The notes beneath the pieces were generated by a model, which worked only from the letters and a program-made list of their open reading frames with translations, was not told where the DNA came from and ran no database searches. DNA of 60,416 bases from Heterotrichella gracilis. Taxonomy: Eukaryota; Sar; Xanthophyceae; Tribonematales; Xanthonemataceae. The stretch is taken from contig JAULBX010025475.1 of the NCBI GenBank assembly GCA_032358255.1, forward strand, positions 1-60,416, in the 5' to 3' direction. Below, in pieces: positions 1 to 11,100 of the stretch. Position 1 is the stretch's first letter; each line of letters starts with the position of its first letter. Position numbers and translations under genes: made by a program.

Positions 1-369
1 GCGCGGTGGGGGGCCCGGCGGGGGCGGCGCCGGGGGGGGGCCGGCGGCGGCGGGGGGTTGCGGGTGGGGGTGGAGGATGTTGATGGGCCGGAGGAGGGAG
101 CCGGGCAGGGGAACGCGTGCGAGGCAGCCTGGAGGGGAGGGAACACAGGTGCACATCAGGGGGACTGGTATAAACTACGAAAAGCCTTGCGAATCATGCC
201 ATATATAGGACTTTAAGAACAGGGTGCAAAAGTGCACAAATCGGAGGGCACTTGCAGGAGGATGCTCCTATCACAATCACAAGTGCACGCAGGATGTACT
301 CGCCCACAGCCACACAGAAGACCTCCAAACCCCCACATGCACACACATCAGAACCCATCCCACACGCAC
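1..369. other. GC-rich left edge, no gene model
   Basis: The first 60 bases are almost pure G and C. The rest lies 3' of the last exon I can define on the minus strand (370-549), so it is probably intron or further exons of that gene. I see no exon with clear splice sites here. Confidence 0.4.
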
Positions 370-1655
370 CCAGGCTGGCGTTGAGCTTGATGTACGGCCT
401 TGCCAGGAATGGGCTGTATGGCTTGCGCCCCGTGCCCTCCCCTTTGCCCCAGGGGAACAGCGCCCTGATGCCCGCACCCTCCAAGGTGGTTCGAGCGCTG
501 TTGATGCTGGTGCGCACAGACTCAACCGCCTGCCGGCTGTCTATCAGGCCTGGAAATGGTGGCAAATCACTTATATTTACAATTCAATTTACGTGCATTC
601 CAGAGGTTCAAATCCATTTCCAAAAATGTAAAAAAATAAAGAGATTATTCAAATCAATAGTAAACAAACACAACACCTCGTGCATGGTTCTTGCAACTGT
701 GTGGACTGTATAAAATTTGGCAATTTATACATGAAAAATGAGGATGGAATCCAGCCCATCCTGCGGCGCGGGATCGGACTCGGGACCTTGAGACCTGCCG
801 CCCTGCATGTGCCAGGGGATACCCTAGCCCTAACCAAGTCCCCCTGCATGCGCCAGTGACCATATCCTGCCCCCTCACCTTGCGTGACATACCCCGCCGA
901 CACCCCCATGAACGAGCCCCCCCGCTTGGGGCCGGGGGAGCGCACCGCCGGTGGGGACTGCGGCTGCTGGTGCGGCTGTGGTGGGTTCTGGGGCGGCACC
1001 AGGGCGATGGGGCGGGTGGCCTCGCGTGGGGGCGCCACCTGGCGCGACGCAACCGCCATCTCCCGTTGGCAGTCTGTGCAGGTGCCTGGGCAATCAAGGA
1101 GGGAACAATCAGGGAATGCACACCTTGCATGTGCTACGGGTGTAGGTTTTGCTATGCAGCATGGTCCATGCTACAGTGGCCTACTCCCGTCACCACCACC
1201 ACCGGCAGAGCGCCATTGCTAGGATGCACACCTAAAAAAGTACTGTAGATTCAAGGGCTGCATTTAGGATTGCTAACCACACCTTGGCAGCAGGGGCATT
1301 GGCACTCAGGCAGGGACTCTACGCCTCCAACAGACGATGACCGGCTGCCGAGTTGACTATGACCATGACCTCCACCACCACCACCACCACTGCTGCTGCT
1401 GGGGCTGCTGGTCAGTGGACGAGGGGGTGGTGCCACCTCAGGCAGGAGGGGTGGTGGTGATGGTAGTGGTGCTGCTGCACCCTCCGGCTGTGGTGGGAGG
1501 GGGTCTGTGTCTTTATCTGTGAATGGGCCCCAGGGGGGGGAGTCAAATCCCGGGAATTCCGAGAAATCTGCCTCGGGTGTGCTGTCTGGGAACCCGGGGA
1601 ATCCCTTATCCCCGAAAAACTCCCTTTCGCTGTCTCGGAGGGCCTCCTGCACCAT
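370..1655 (-). CDS. Partial gene, probably C-terminal exons of the TGD4-like gene
   Basis: Three minus-strand exons join with matching phase: 1655 (or further upstream) to 1283, 1073-879 and 549-370. Introns have gtgtgg, gtgagg and gtgcgt donors and tgcacag and tttccag acceptors. The first exon is acidic then Pro/Ser/Gly-rich, with a run of Gly from a CCA-type microsatellite near 1375, and it ends in a short Cys-rich stretch (CQCPCCQ). The last exon reads GLIDSRQAVESV and later KPYSPFLARPYIKLNAS. The same strand and a weak likeness of the SRQ region to the C-terminal part of plant TGD4 suggest that it continues the gene at 2580-4606. The exons linking the two were not found, so it could be a separate gene. 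It runs off the left edge or ends in the GC-rich tract. Confidence 0.45.
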
Positions 1656-1670
1656 GGCAGGGACCGTTCC

Positions 1671-1693
1671 AGGGTTTAGGGTTTAGGGTTTAG
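1671..1693 (+). repeat. Interstitial telomere-type repeat
   Basis: Just over three perfect copies of the plant-type telomere heptamer TTTAGGG lie immediately upstream of the ATG at 1655 on the minus strand. Single or double copies recur in introns across the window (for example 3403, 16065, 33039 and 33985). Confidence 0.9.
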
Positions 1694-2579
1694 CCACACC
1701 ACAATGAGTCACATTACCAGCCACCATCCCACAGGCTGCGCCAACCATGCCGTGCCTTGGCGGGCCTACACCAATCCTGAGATGGCAAGATAGCAAGGTC
1801 TGCACGGCATTGTTTAGCCACACCACAGGCCATTTAGACATTGTATTTTGCAACCTTAGAGATGGTGGAAGACCTCCCAAGGCAAGGTATGGTGGGCTCA
1901 GCCTGTGCGAGGCTGGCTGGCAGCCTGGCTGCACTGCAGTAGTCCGCATATAGTAAATATCCACCGCCAGCAGCAGACTAACGAAAAAATGCCGAAAAGC
2001 CCATTACCACAGGCGTCCCCCAGGGGGAGCGGTTCCTGATAGGGACCTGTGTTCCAGTGCAGAAAACCCTCAACCACCAAGTACCCATTGTAGAAACCAA
2101 AAATTGTCCCTCTCACAGGCGTGCCTCACCTATCTCACCCTGTAATATTGTCCCTCTCACAGGTCTTTGCTACACCGTCCAGAGTTTCAACAGACATAAA
2201 AGTTCTAAAGACACCCACCTGCGACACAATCCTTGGCAGCACCTCTTGCTTGGCTCCTGACCTGCCCCTCCACAGGTACGCCTCACCCTCCACCGCTACC
2301 GCACCCTAGGGTTGACCAGGAACCACACGTTAGGGTTTTGTAAGGCACTCGAACAAGGCAGGGCGTGTGACCTGCTTATACGGCAGCGACAGCAAGGATA
2401 CTGCATGCCAGGCTATGGCGTCATAGTTGGATGTGCAATCACAAAAGGGCAGCTGGTTTTAGATCACTGCATCATCCGTGTGCTACCAGTGCATGTGACA
2501 CGAGCATCCAAATCAGGGAGCATCACACTGTACATGTGCAATTACACATCACAACCATCATCGCAGTAACCCCCCTCAC
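1694..2579. other. Intron or intergenic stretch, no supported exon
   Basis: Between the two groups of TGD4-like exons I find no exon with both splice sites and convincing protein likeness. A minus-strand reading at 1898-2116 is open but looks random. The words cccttctcacag and ccctctcacag recur (near 2105 and 2150), suggesting small duplications. Confidence 0.4.
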
Positions 2580-4606
2580 CTGCAGGTGCAGCCGTGTCTT
2601 CATCGCCTTACTACCAGGGGGGTTGCTGGATGTAGAAGTAGAGGGCAGGTCGTCCTCCCCTCGCCTGCCAGCTGGCGCCTCACCCTCGGGTGCCTGAGCC
2701 TGGAGGACAGGGGGGGATTGCTCAAAACCCTAATCGAAACCCTTCTACCACCCGGTGTTGCAGCCAGCTGTGATGCTATCATGCAGTTACATTCACAAGT
2801 AGGAAGGGATTGTGAAAAGGAATTATGATGCTATTGTGCAGGTACAATTGCAGTCACACGTGAGCCCCCCCTTCACCTGGACAGATGCAACCACCAATCC
2901 AGTTGATAGCTGCGAGGCTATCGTATTCACCACCAATCTAGTTCACATAAGCCTGTGCAAGCTGCTTCCACCCGTGCTGTTTTCTGAAGATGTTGAAGAG
3001 GAATTATGCGTCGGATCACCACCGTCGCTGCCCACCATCACCACCACCACCACCACCACCATCGCCACCAACACCCACCCACCTCATGCACCCCCACGCG
3101 GTACTGTATCCCATCGCTGCGCTCATGCGACGCCAAATCCACAGACATAGTCAGCGGGACCACGCAATAGGAGCCAGCACTGTCCATGTGATCCTCGTTC
3201 CACGACACCAGCGCACTCGCATCGTGCCCCGGGAGCTGGTGCCTGACCGTCGCGTGGCCGCGGTGGACGAACCCTGGACCTTCCGGGGTGTCGTTAGGGT
3301 TTTGGAGGGCGTCCTTCAGGCGCTGCGCGTTGGGCGCCTCGGCGTAGGCGGTGAGAAAGGTGTGCCTGTGAGAGAAGGGGTGAGGGTTTCGGGGTCAGGA
3401 GTTAGGGTTTAGGGTTCAAGCGCTGCGCGTTGGGCGCCTCAGCATAGACGGTGTGGAAGGTGTGCCTGCGGAGGGAAGGTAAGGGATGAAGGGTTGTTGA
3501 CACTTGGTAGTGCCACATTGTCATTGCCATGCCAACCACCATGCAAGTGACTACGTGACGGTGTTTGCATTGGCAATATAGAATCCCCCCCATATTGCAT
3601 CGCCATGCTCTCACTGACATGTGGTGGCGGTGGGTGCATCAGACGTGTGGCAGCATGGGCTGCATTGCACAACCATCAGCTGCACTCAAGACCTTCCGAT
3701 GCTACTCGATAGAATGAATGTGCTGTGGCGTCCACTACTGCCCTTGCCAGCCAAGCCATGCTATGTCCTAGGCAATGTGGTGCTGCGACGCGCGCTTACC
3801 TGCCGAACGCCGCCTTTCCTTGTGCAGAGATGGCATACCGGTTGAGGTTCCTCAGGGCCGCGGGCTGCACCAGCACACACCCACAGTTAGACACCCATGC
3901 AGGAACCAGGAAAAATAACCCTAAACCCTAGGTCGCACATGCCACAGTCGAGCCAGCACGTTCGCATGTTACAGCAGACACAGTCGCGGGTTGCAAAGGC
4001 GAAATTGGCATCACAAAGTGCACAAAATTACCCCTCGAGTGCCTTGTGCTATGTCTTGCACAATCCGCTGCGCCCGCACGCGAGTCCCCAGGGCACCCCA
4101 CCACTTGGAACCACCCAGCTTGGCGATCACCCGATCCAAGACCTGCAGCAGTGGTCAGGGCCATCAACCCCATAAAAGACGCATCACGATGGTGGTTGGT
4201 GCAACGGGCTGTGGCATGATGTGCGGGGAACGCATGGTGGCATATGCGTGCATATAGAGGGTTCCAAAGTAAATGGAAGGACTTGTGCCTTCAAGCAGCA
4301 TCGTCCTATGTTGCGATTCAAAACCAGGGTTGCCTCCACAGCACTGGCTTCCAGACGTACCACGCCCCCTTCATCCCCGCAGTAGGAGGGTGTCATGGTG
4401 ATGCCCAGTGGTTGGGCCATTAGGAGCTCCTGAGCCCTGCTGAGACCCGTCTGAGACACCTGAGACAGGGCTGGTGGTTCGCATGGCAGCGTACGAACCG
4501 TCCCTTCGAAGCTCCTGGTCGACTGGACCGTCTGGTCCCAAAACTGGGTTGCGATGTTCTGGCGAACCTCCTGCCTGGTAACATTGCGCTCGGGCACCAA
4601 CGGCAT
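2580..4606 (-). CDS. TGD4: TGD4-like plastid lipid-transport protein, N-terminal exons
   Basis: Five minus-strand exons join in phase: 4606-4361, 4142-4032, 3864-3800, 3365-3083 and 2699-2580, giving about 290 residues from ATG 4606. In land plants TGD4 is an outer-envelope protein that helps move phosphatidic acid or other ER lipids into the chloroplast. The likeness to the plant protein is by recall. The N-terminus has a Trp-Asp start followed by FEGTVRTLP and a GLSRAQ motif. A DEGGV joint is followed by VLDRVIAKLGG, and VVPLTMSVDLAS aligns with a Pro-Leu-Ser-Met-x-Ile-Asp-Leu-Ala-Ser signature. The start at 4606 fits because plant TGD4 also begins just before the FEGT-like segment. The last exon here is acidic and Ser-rich and probably lineage-specific. 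Intron 4 holds a (CCA)n tract near 3040. The gene diverges from RPB1, whose ATG is 565 bases away. Confidence 0.65.
3417..3490 (-). repeat. Decayed copy of TGD4-like exon 4 start
   Basis: About 70 bases repeat the 5' part of the exon that begins at 3365, including its acceptor (minus-strand frame HTFHTVYAEAPNAQRL against HTFLTAYAEAPNAQRL in the true exon). The copy sits about 100 bases upstream in the intron and is separated from the exon by a gttagggtttaggg scrap. Confidence 0.85.
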
Positions 4607-5170
4607 CGAAACAACTAACAGGTAATAAGAAAGGGTTGAAATGGCCTGACTGGGTGCAAGTTGCTGTAAGGGGTTGCAGACCCAATAGAGAGGGCAAGGA
4701 TTGCTCTTAGCTCATGGCTAGAAGTGTGTGGTTTTAATGCTGACTAGCTGGGGGGTTGCAAAGCAACTGAACAGTCTGATTCCAGCCGTGCAGCCCTACG
4801 CAAGACAAACACAGGACTGGCTGAGGGGGTGCTTGGCAACTGATGATGTTGCAAACGAGAATGCATGCATTGTCATAAATAGAATAAAAGGATGAGAGGG
4901 GAGGGCACTTTCTTGCAGAAACCAAAATTGCTCATAAACAAAGCATCAAGGCTTTGCACAATCAAAACGGTCCTCAACCCTTGTTGCGTGACAAGGGATT
5001 GAACCTGTAAACCACAATTCCAGCTCCAGCAAGCGAGCTGTGGTTGTTTGTCGTGTCGGTATCCGTGGATTAGCGTGGTGTTGGGTAGTGGCTCTGAACT
5101 TGGGAGCAAATCAACCAGTACCTCCGCGTGACGGCTTGGATTTGGAGGCGTAAGGAAGCAAGAAGCAGCC
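4607..5170. promoter_or_regulatory. Divergent upstream region of TGD4-like gene and RPB1
   Basis: This gap of 564 bases separates the minus-strand ATG at 4606 from the plus-strand RPB1 ATG at 5171 and must hold both promoters and 5' leaders. An A/T-rich patch lies at 4871-4892. I can point to no definite TATA box or transcription start. Confidence 0.4.
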
Positions 5171-8100
5171 ATGGATCGGTTTTCGTACTCTCCAGCACCC
5201 GTGAAGCGGGTGAAGACCCTCCAGTTTGGAATCTTGGACCCAGACTTCATCGTAAGCTCAAACCTTATGCATCCTCCACCATAGCCTGCTGCTGGGGAGC
5301 AGCCCTTAGTTTTATCGGCCCTCGTGGATGTGATTACACTCATCAGCTTTCGTTCTAGCCCTCATATAGCCCTGTTGGCAGCCTCTTGGCATAGCATGCA
5401 TATGGGGTTTTGTCAGGAGCATGGCTGTGGCCAAGGCCCCATGACTGCACTTCACCAACGGTTTCCGTATGTTGGTGGAACCCTTTGGTATTAGGTACAT
5501 TAAGTCGAGCAGTGCAATCAGGTTGCGGTCACTTTGCAAAGCTTGGGCCTCTCAATCTGTTATGCCTGGTTAGTTTTGCATAACCTCAAGCATGCGTATG
5601 CTGCCTTGCAGAGGAGGTACTCCGTGGCCAAGATAGAGACTCCTCAGACCTATGAGAAAGGGAGGCCCAAGCTGGGAGGCCTCAGCGACCCCCGGCTGGG
5701 TACCATGGATAGGGCCATCAAGTGCACCACCGATGGGGCTGGGATCCAGGACTGCCCAGGCTACTTCGGCCACATCGAGCTTGCCAAGCCCATGTTCCAC
5801 GTGGGCTTCATCAAGACCGTGCTCAAGGTGCTGCGCTGCGTGAGCTACCACAACTCCAGGCTGCTGATTGACAAGGTGCGCAGGGCTCACAGGCTGGTTA
5901 CCTTGGTGCAAAACCACCATATGCGGCAAAACTATAGGTATCGGGTGGATACACAGACGGGCAAGACTGGTGGTTGGGTAAAGCAGCAGACGCAGGCTGT
6001 GTTTGGTACCCAGGTGTTCTGCAAAGATACTCGTTGCGTGGTGACAAGTACTGGCTGGGCCCACCAGGGGTGAGGAAGGTTTACGCATATGCAAGGGTTA
6101 TGCACAGCAACAGGCGTTGCCATATTGATGCGTGAACCCATCACGATTGCGGAAGGTGCTAAATGCATATACCAGTAGTATCCATCCGGTCTCCGTGCAC
6201 TTTCCTTGACAAGTGCTAAGTGCCCGCACTGTATGCATGGCGGTCATCACCGCACCCAGGTGTCTTCATTACAAATACTGCAAGCAGACTTACATGGCTA
6301 GCACTGTTGGGAGTTGGGACCATGACTTTGGCCACTGGGTAATGGTGCTGGCTGGCGTGCACAATCAGTACCTAAGCTTCCCCTCCGGCGTTGTGGGGCT
6401 GGAAAACCAAGCTTGTCTGGAGCAGACATTAAAACCTAGACTCTTTTGCTGGCTGGCTCGGTCTACCACCTAACCTAACCACCCTGCTTTCCCGCCTCAG
6501 GACGACCCCAAGTTCAAGATGGCGCTGCGGGTGCGCAACCCCGAGTTCCGGCTGCGCGCCTTTGTGCAACTGTGCGGCAGCAAGCGCATGGACGAGCAGA
6601 CCGGCAACTCGCAGCCGCAGTACCGGCTGGAGGGCATGAAGATCAGCGCCGAATTCCCAAAGCCCAAGGGGGACGAGGAGCAGGTGTCGGAGATAGAGAG
6701 GAAGCAGGTGTGTAGCAGAGGGACTTGAAGAGGACTGTTCTAGTCCCCTGTGGACAGGGTCTATGGACTGGATTGAGGGGAGGTGGGGTGGCTGGTTGGT
6801 GGGTATAAGGGGGAGATGAGCAGGTGCTGGAGATAGGGAGGAAACTTGCGGATGGCAGGTATGAGCTACGCATAAGGGACTAAATACTATGTATGCACAC
6901 CCAACCCACACCACACCACCCCTTACCCAACACCCAACCCCTTCGCAGGAGATCACCGCGGAGCGCGCCCACGAGATCTTGAAACGCATCACCGACGAGG
7001 ACTGCCGCTCCCTGGGATTCAACCCAGCATACGCGCGCCCGGACTGGATGATCCTCACCGCACTGCCTGTGCCCCCACCCCCTGTCAGGCCCTCGGTGCT
7101 CATGGACAGCTCGCAGCGGTGCGTGTAGGGTTTTGAGCCAGGGTGTAGGGTTTTTAACAGGGCTGCCACTGGCCCAGGCAGCTCGCAGCGGTGCATGTAG
7201 GGTGCGGGCTAGGGTTTAGAGGAGGGTTGGTTGGTTATTGCGGTATGTAGGGTGTGGTTGTGGCTTTGAGCTCCGATTGGAGAGGGATTGAGGTGGCAGT
7301 AATTATTCTATGCCAGCACAAGAGCGCGCCCATGCATGCTAATTTGCCTCCAAGGCTGGAATCAGATACTTAGATTTGTACAACGACGCTGCCCCGTTTC
7401 ACCCCATGCCGCATCCCTCACCCCACACACCCACCTCATGTGCAGGTGTGAGGACGACCTGACCCACAAGCTTGCTGAGATCCTCAAGTCCAACAACAAG
7501 CTCAAGCGCCAGGAGGAGAACGGGGCGCCGCAGCACATCATACGGGAGTTCTCGCAGCTGCTGCAGGTAAGAGGATAAAACTAATAAATAGCATTTTATT
7601 TGAAATTAATGTGGGTTTTTAGTGGGTGTTGGTGGGGTTGCAAAGCCTTTGGCAGGGGTACTAGAAATGAAAAACCACATTTTTAGCTTTTTTTACATCA
7701 ATGTATGTAAGTTTGATGTAATTCAGCAATTCCTTCTATTGGAGCTGCGTGTGACCTCCCCCCCCACTTTTCTCCCCCGCAGTTCCACATCACCACCTAC
7801 TTTGACAACACCATCCCCGGCCAGCCCATCGCCAGCCAGCGCTCAGGCCGCCCCATCAAGTCCATCAGCCAGCGGCTCAAGGGCAAGGAGGGCAGGGTGC
7901 GCGGCAACCTCATGGGCAAGCGTGTGGACTTCTCGGCGCGTACCGTCATCTCTGGGGATCCCAACATCTCCATTGACGAGCTGGGGGTGCCCTGGAGCAT
8001 CGCGCTCAACCTCACCTACCCAGAGACCGTCACCCCGCACAACTTTGAAAAGTAGGTATCACATGGAGTTGTCTGCTGTGAATTTTCTTGGAGGCACTAT

Positions 8101-11100
8101 GTTTGTGAATAAAATTGAGGCAATAATAAACTATACTCTTGGACACTAGCTGTGCCCTCATGCCCACTCCGCTTGCTGTTGTTTAACAGCCACAGCACCC
8201 TCCTGCCACACCTAGCCCTGCGCCATGCACATCACCACCACCCACCCTCTCCCCCCCCTCCCCCCCCAAACCCACCACCACCCCCGCCCCCGCAGGCTGA
8301 CCAAGCTGGTGGAGAACGGCCCCCACCCGCCCCCGGGCGAGACCGGTGCGCGCTACATTGTGCGGGATGACGGCACCCGGCTCGACCTGCGGTACCTGAA
8401 GAAGGACAGCGACCGGCACCTGGAGTTTGGCTACAAGGTTGAGCGCCACCTGCAGAACGGGGATCTGGTGCTGTTCAACCGCCAGCCCTCGCTGCACAAG
8501 ATGTCCATGATGGTGCGGGGTGGGGCGGGGTGTGGGGTGAACTATGTTGTCCTGATGGTGTGGCGTGTGGGGTAAGTTGGTGCGTATTGCTGCGCATGCG
8601 GGGGTTTGGGTGGAGGATGTGGGGTTTGGTGCGCCGCCTGCAGAAATTGTCAATGTGATCACATCTGCGCACCCAGCCCTACTGCACCCTGCTCACCCCC
8701 CGCTGTTTCCCCCCCCTCTCTAGGGCCATAAAGTGCGCATCCTGCCCTACTCCACCTTCCGCCTCAACCTCAGCGTGACCTCGCCCTACAACGCCGACTT
8801 CGATGGCGACGAGATGAACATGCACGTGCCGCAGACGCCGGAAGTGCGCGCAGAGACGCAGCAGATCATGATGGTCCCGCGCAACATCATCTCGCCGCAG
8901 GTGGGTGTGGGGTGGTGTTTGTGGGTTGGTGGGGGGTGGAGGAGGTCATGGTGGTCCTGTGCGACGCTGCATACCACCTAAACGATGGACGCAGCACTGT
9001 TACATGGAAGGAGGGGAAATCAACGGGCGGCAGCGCTACATGCTTGTGGCATAAGCGACGGTATTGCAATACACTCCTTTGCCAGGTTGTGATGCAGGGT
9101 GCAATCGCCCCCACCCGACTCCCACCCACCCCACCATTCCACCCTCCGCAGGCCAACAAGCCCGTTATCGGCATCGTTCAAGACACCCTCCTAGGGTCCC
9201 GCCTGTTCACCAGCCGGGACACCTTCATCGAGAAGGACCTGTTCATGAACATCCTCATGCAGCTGGAGGACTGGGACGGCCGCATCCCCATGCCCGCGGT
9301 GGTCAAGCCAAGGCCGCTGTGGACCGGCAAGCAGGTGTACAACCTGTTCATGCCACGCGTGAATGTGCGCCGCACCAGCGCGTGGTTCAAGGATGGGGAC
9401 CCCAAGGACTTTTCGCTCAGCGATGCGCAGGTGAGGAAACAACTAATCTGCATTATTTTATACTGTTTTAAGATTATGTATTTTTACTCCCAATTGATGT
9501 GGCGTGGCATGGGGCCAAGGCCTTCTTAATTATCATGCAAAGCGTCCATGCAACCGCCTGCTTACTTCCCCGTAAACCCCATCTTCCCTCTTTCCACCCG
9601 CCAGGTCCTCATCCAGAACGGCGAGCTCATCACCGGCTGCCTGTGCAAGAAAACCCTAGGGACCTCGGGTGGGTCGCTGGTGCACGTCATCTGGATGGAG
9701 CACGGCCCAGAGGCGGCGCGCGCATTCCTGAGCCAGTCCCAGTACACCGTCAACCACTGGCTGCTGCAGCACGGGTACAGCATCGGGGTGGGGGACACGG
9801 TGGCTGATGAGCGCACCATGGCCACCATCAACGACATCATCCTGAGGGTAGGGCCGCGTGTAGGGTTTTGATTGGGTGTTATATAGGGTATATTGCCCCT
9901 CTGCCTGCAAACCACAAATCCTTTGGATAAAACCCAACCGCTTGCAAACCCCCGCTTACATTTCTGACCCCATCCCACAATACACCCACCCACACCCACA
10001 CCCAGGCCAAGCCCGCGGTGAAATGCGTGGTGGTAGAACCCTAACGAAGGATCCTTTGAAACCCTCTTGCTCCAACCCTGATTCCCACACCCTCCTTCCT
10101 CAGGCCAAGAACGAGGTGAAGAAGCTGATTGAGAAGGCGCAGAGCGGGGACCTGGAGCCGGTGCCAGGCCAGAGCCTCATGGAGTCGTTCGAGTCAAGGG
10201 TGAACCAGGTAAATGGCATGGTGGTACAACCGGGTAAATGACAGGGTATGATGGAAGCTAATATAAATTAGCTTTAGCTATTTTGTGAGGAATCACATGG
10301 CAGAGTTGCAGTGTGCTAGCATGCCGCTGGGGAACCCAATTGAACAAGTCTGTGGATGGTTCACCACCCAACCCCTTTTTGTTTTACTTTTTTTGTTTCA
10401 CTATTTGTTTCAAGGGTCCAGGCTCACAAGTGACTGTGTTACTGAGATTTGGTGCTGATTTTGTACTTTGTTTTTGCTGATTTTGCTTGCCATGCGTTGC
10501 CCCAGGTGCTGAACAAGGCACGTGACGACGCCGGCAAGCAGGCGCAGGGCAGCCTCAAGCGCAGCAACAACATCCTGGGAACGGTGATGGCGGGGTCGAA
10601 GGGGTCGTTCATCAACATATCACAGGTGGGTGGTGGTGGTGCTGCGGTGGGTGGGAGGGCAGAAGTGCGCAACGGTGGCCCATGCAGCGATACAGCATGG
10701 ATCAGATCGGCCTGAAATCTCCGTTGTTCCAGAGCCCTAATGCACATACATGCATGTGAACGGTGGCGCCTTCACTCACACATACAGCTCACCGCCTCTG
10801 CCTCTGACATCCACCGCCCCCTCCCCCCCCCAGATCATGGCGTGCGTGGGCCAGCAGAACGTGGAGGGCAAGCGCATCCGCTTTGGCTTTGCGCAGCGCA
10901 CCCTCCCCCACTTCACCAAGGACGACTATGGTCCGGAGTCCAGGGGGTTTGCGGAGAACTCCTACCTCAGAGGGCTCAACCCGCAGGTGGGTGAAGAGGG
11001 TGTGTGTAGGGTGAACGTGCTTAGGGTGACGTGCTTAGGGTGAACGTGGGCTGTTGGCACCATCATGTAGTGGGAAGGGGTTATGATTGATTGCGGACTA

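Noticed and set aside
5534..6073. Continuous 179-codon frame through RPB1 exon 2
   Set aside because: Only 5612-5875 is exon. The frame runs into introns on both sides, as shown by the ttgcag acceptor and gtgcgc donor and by family likeness.
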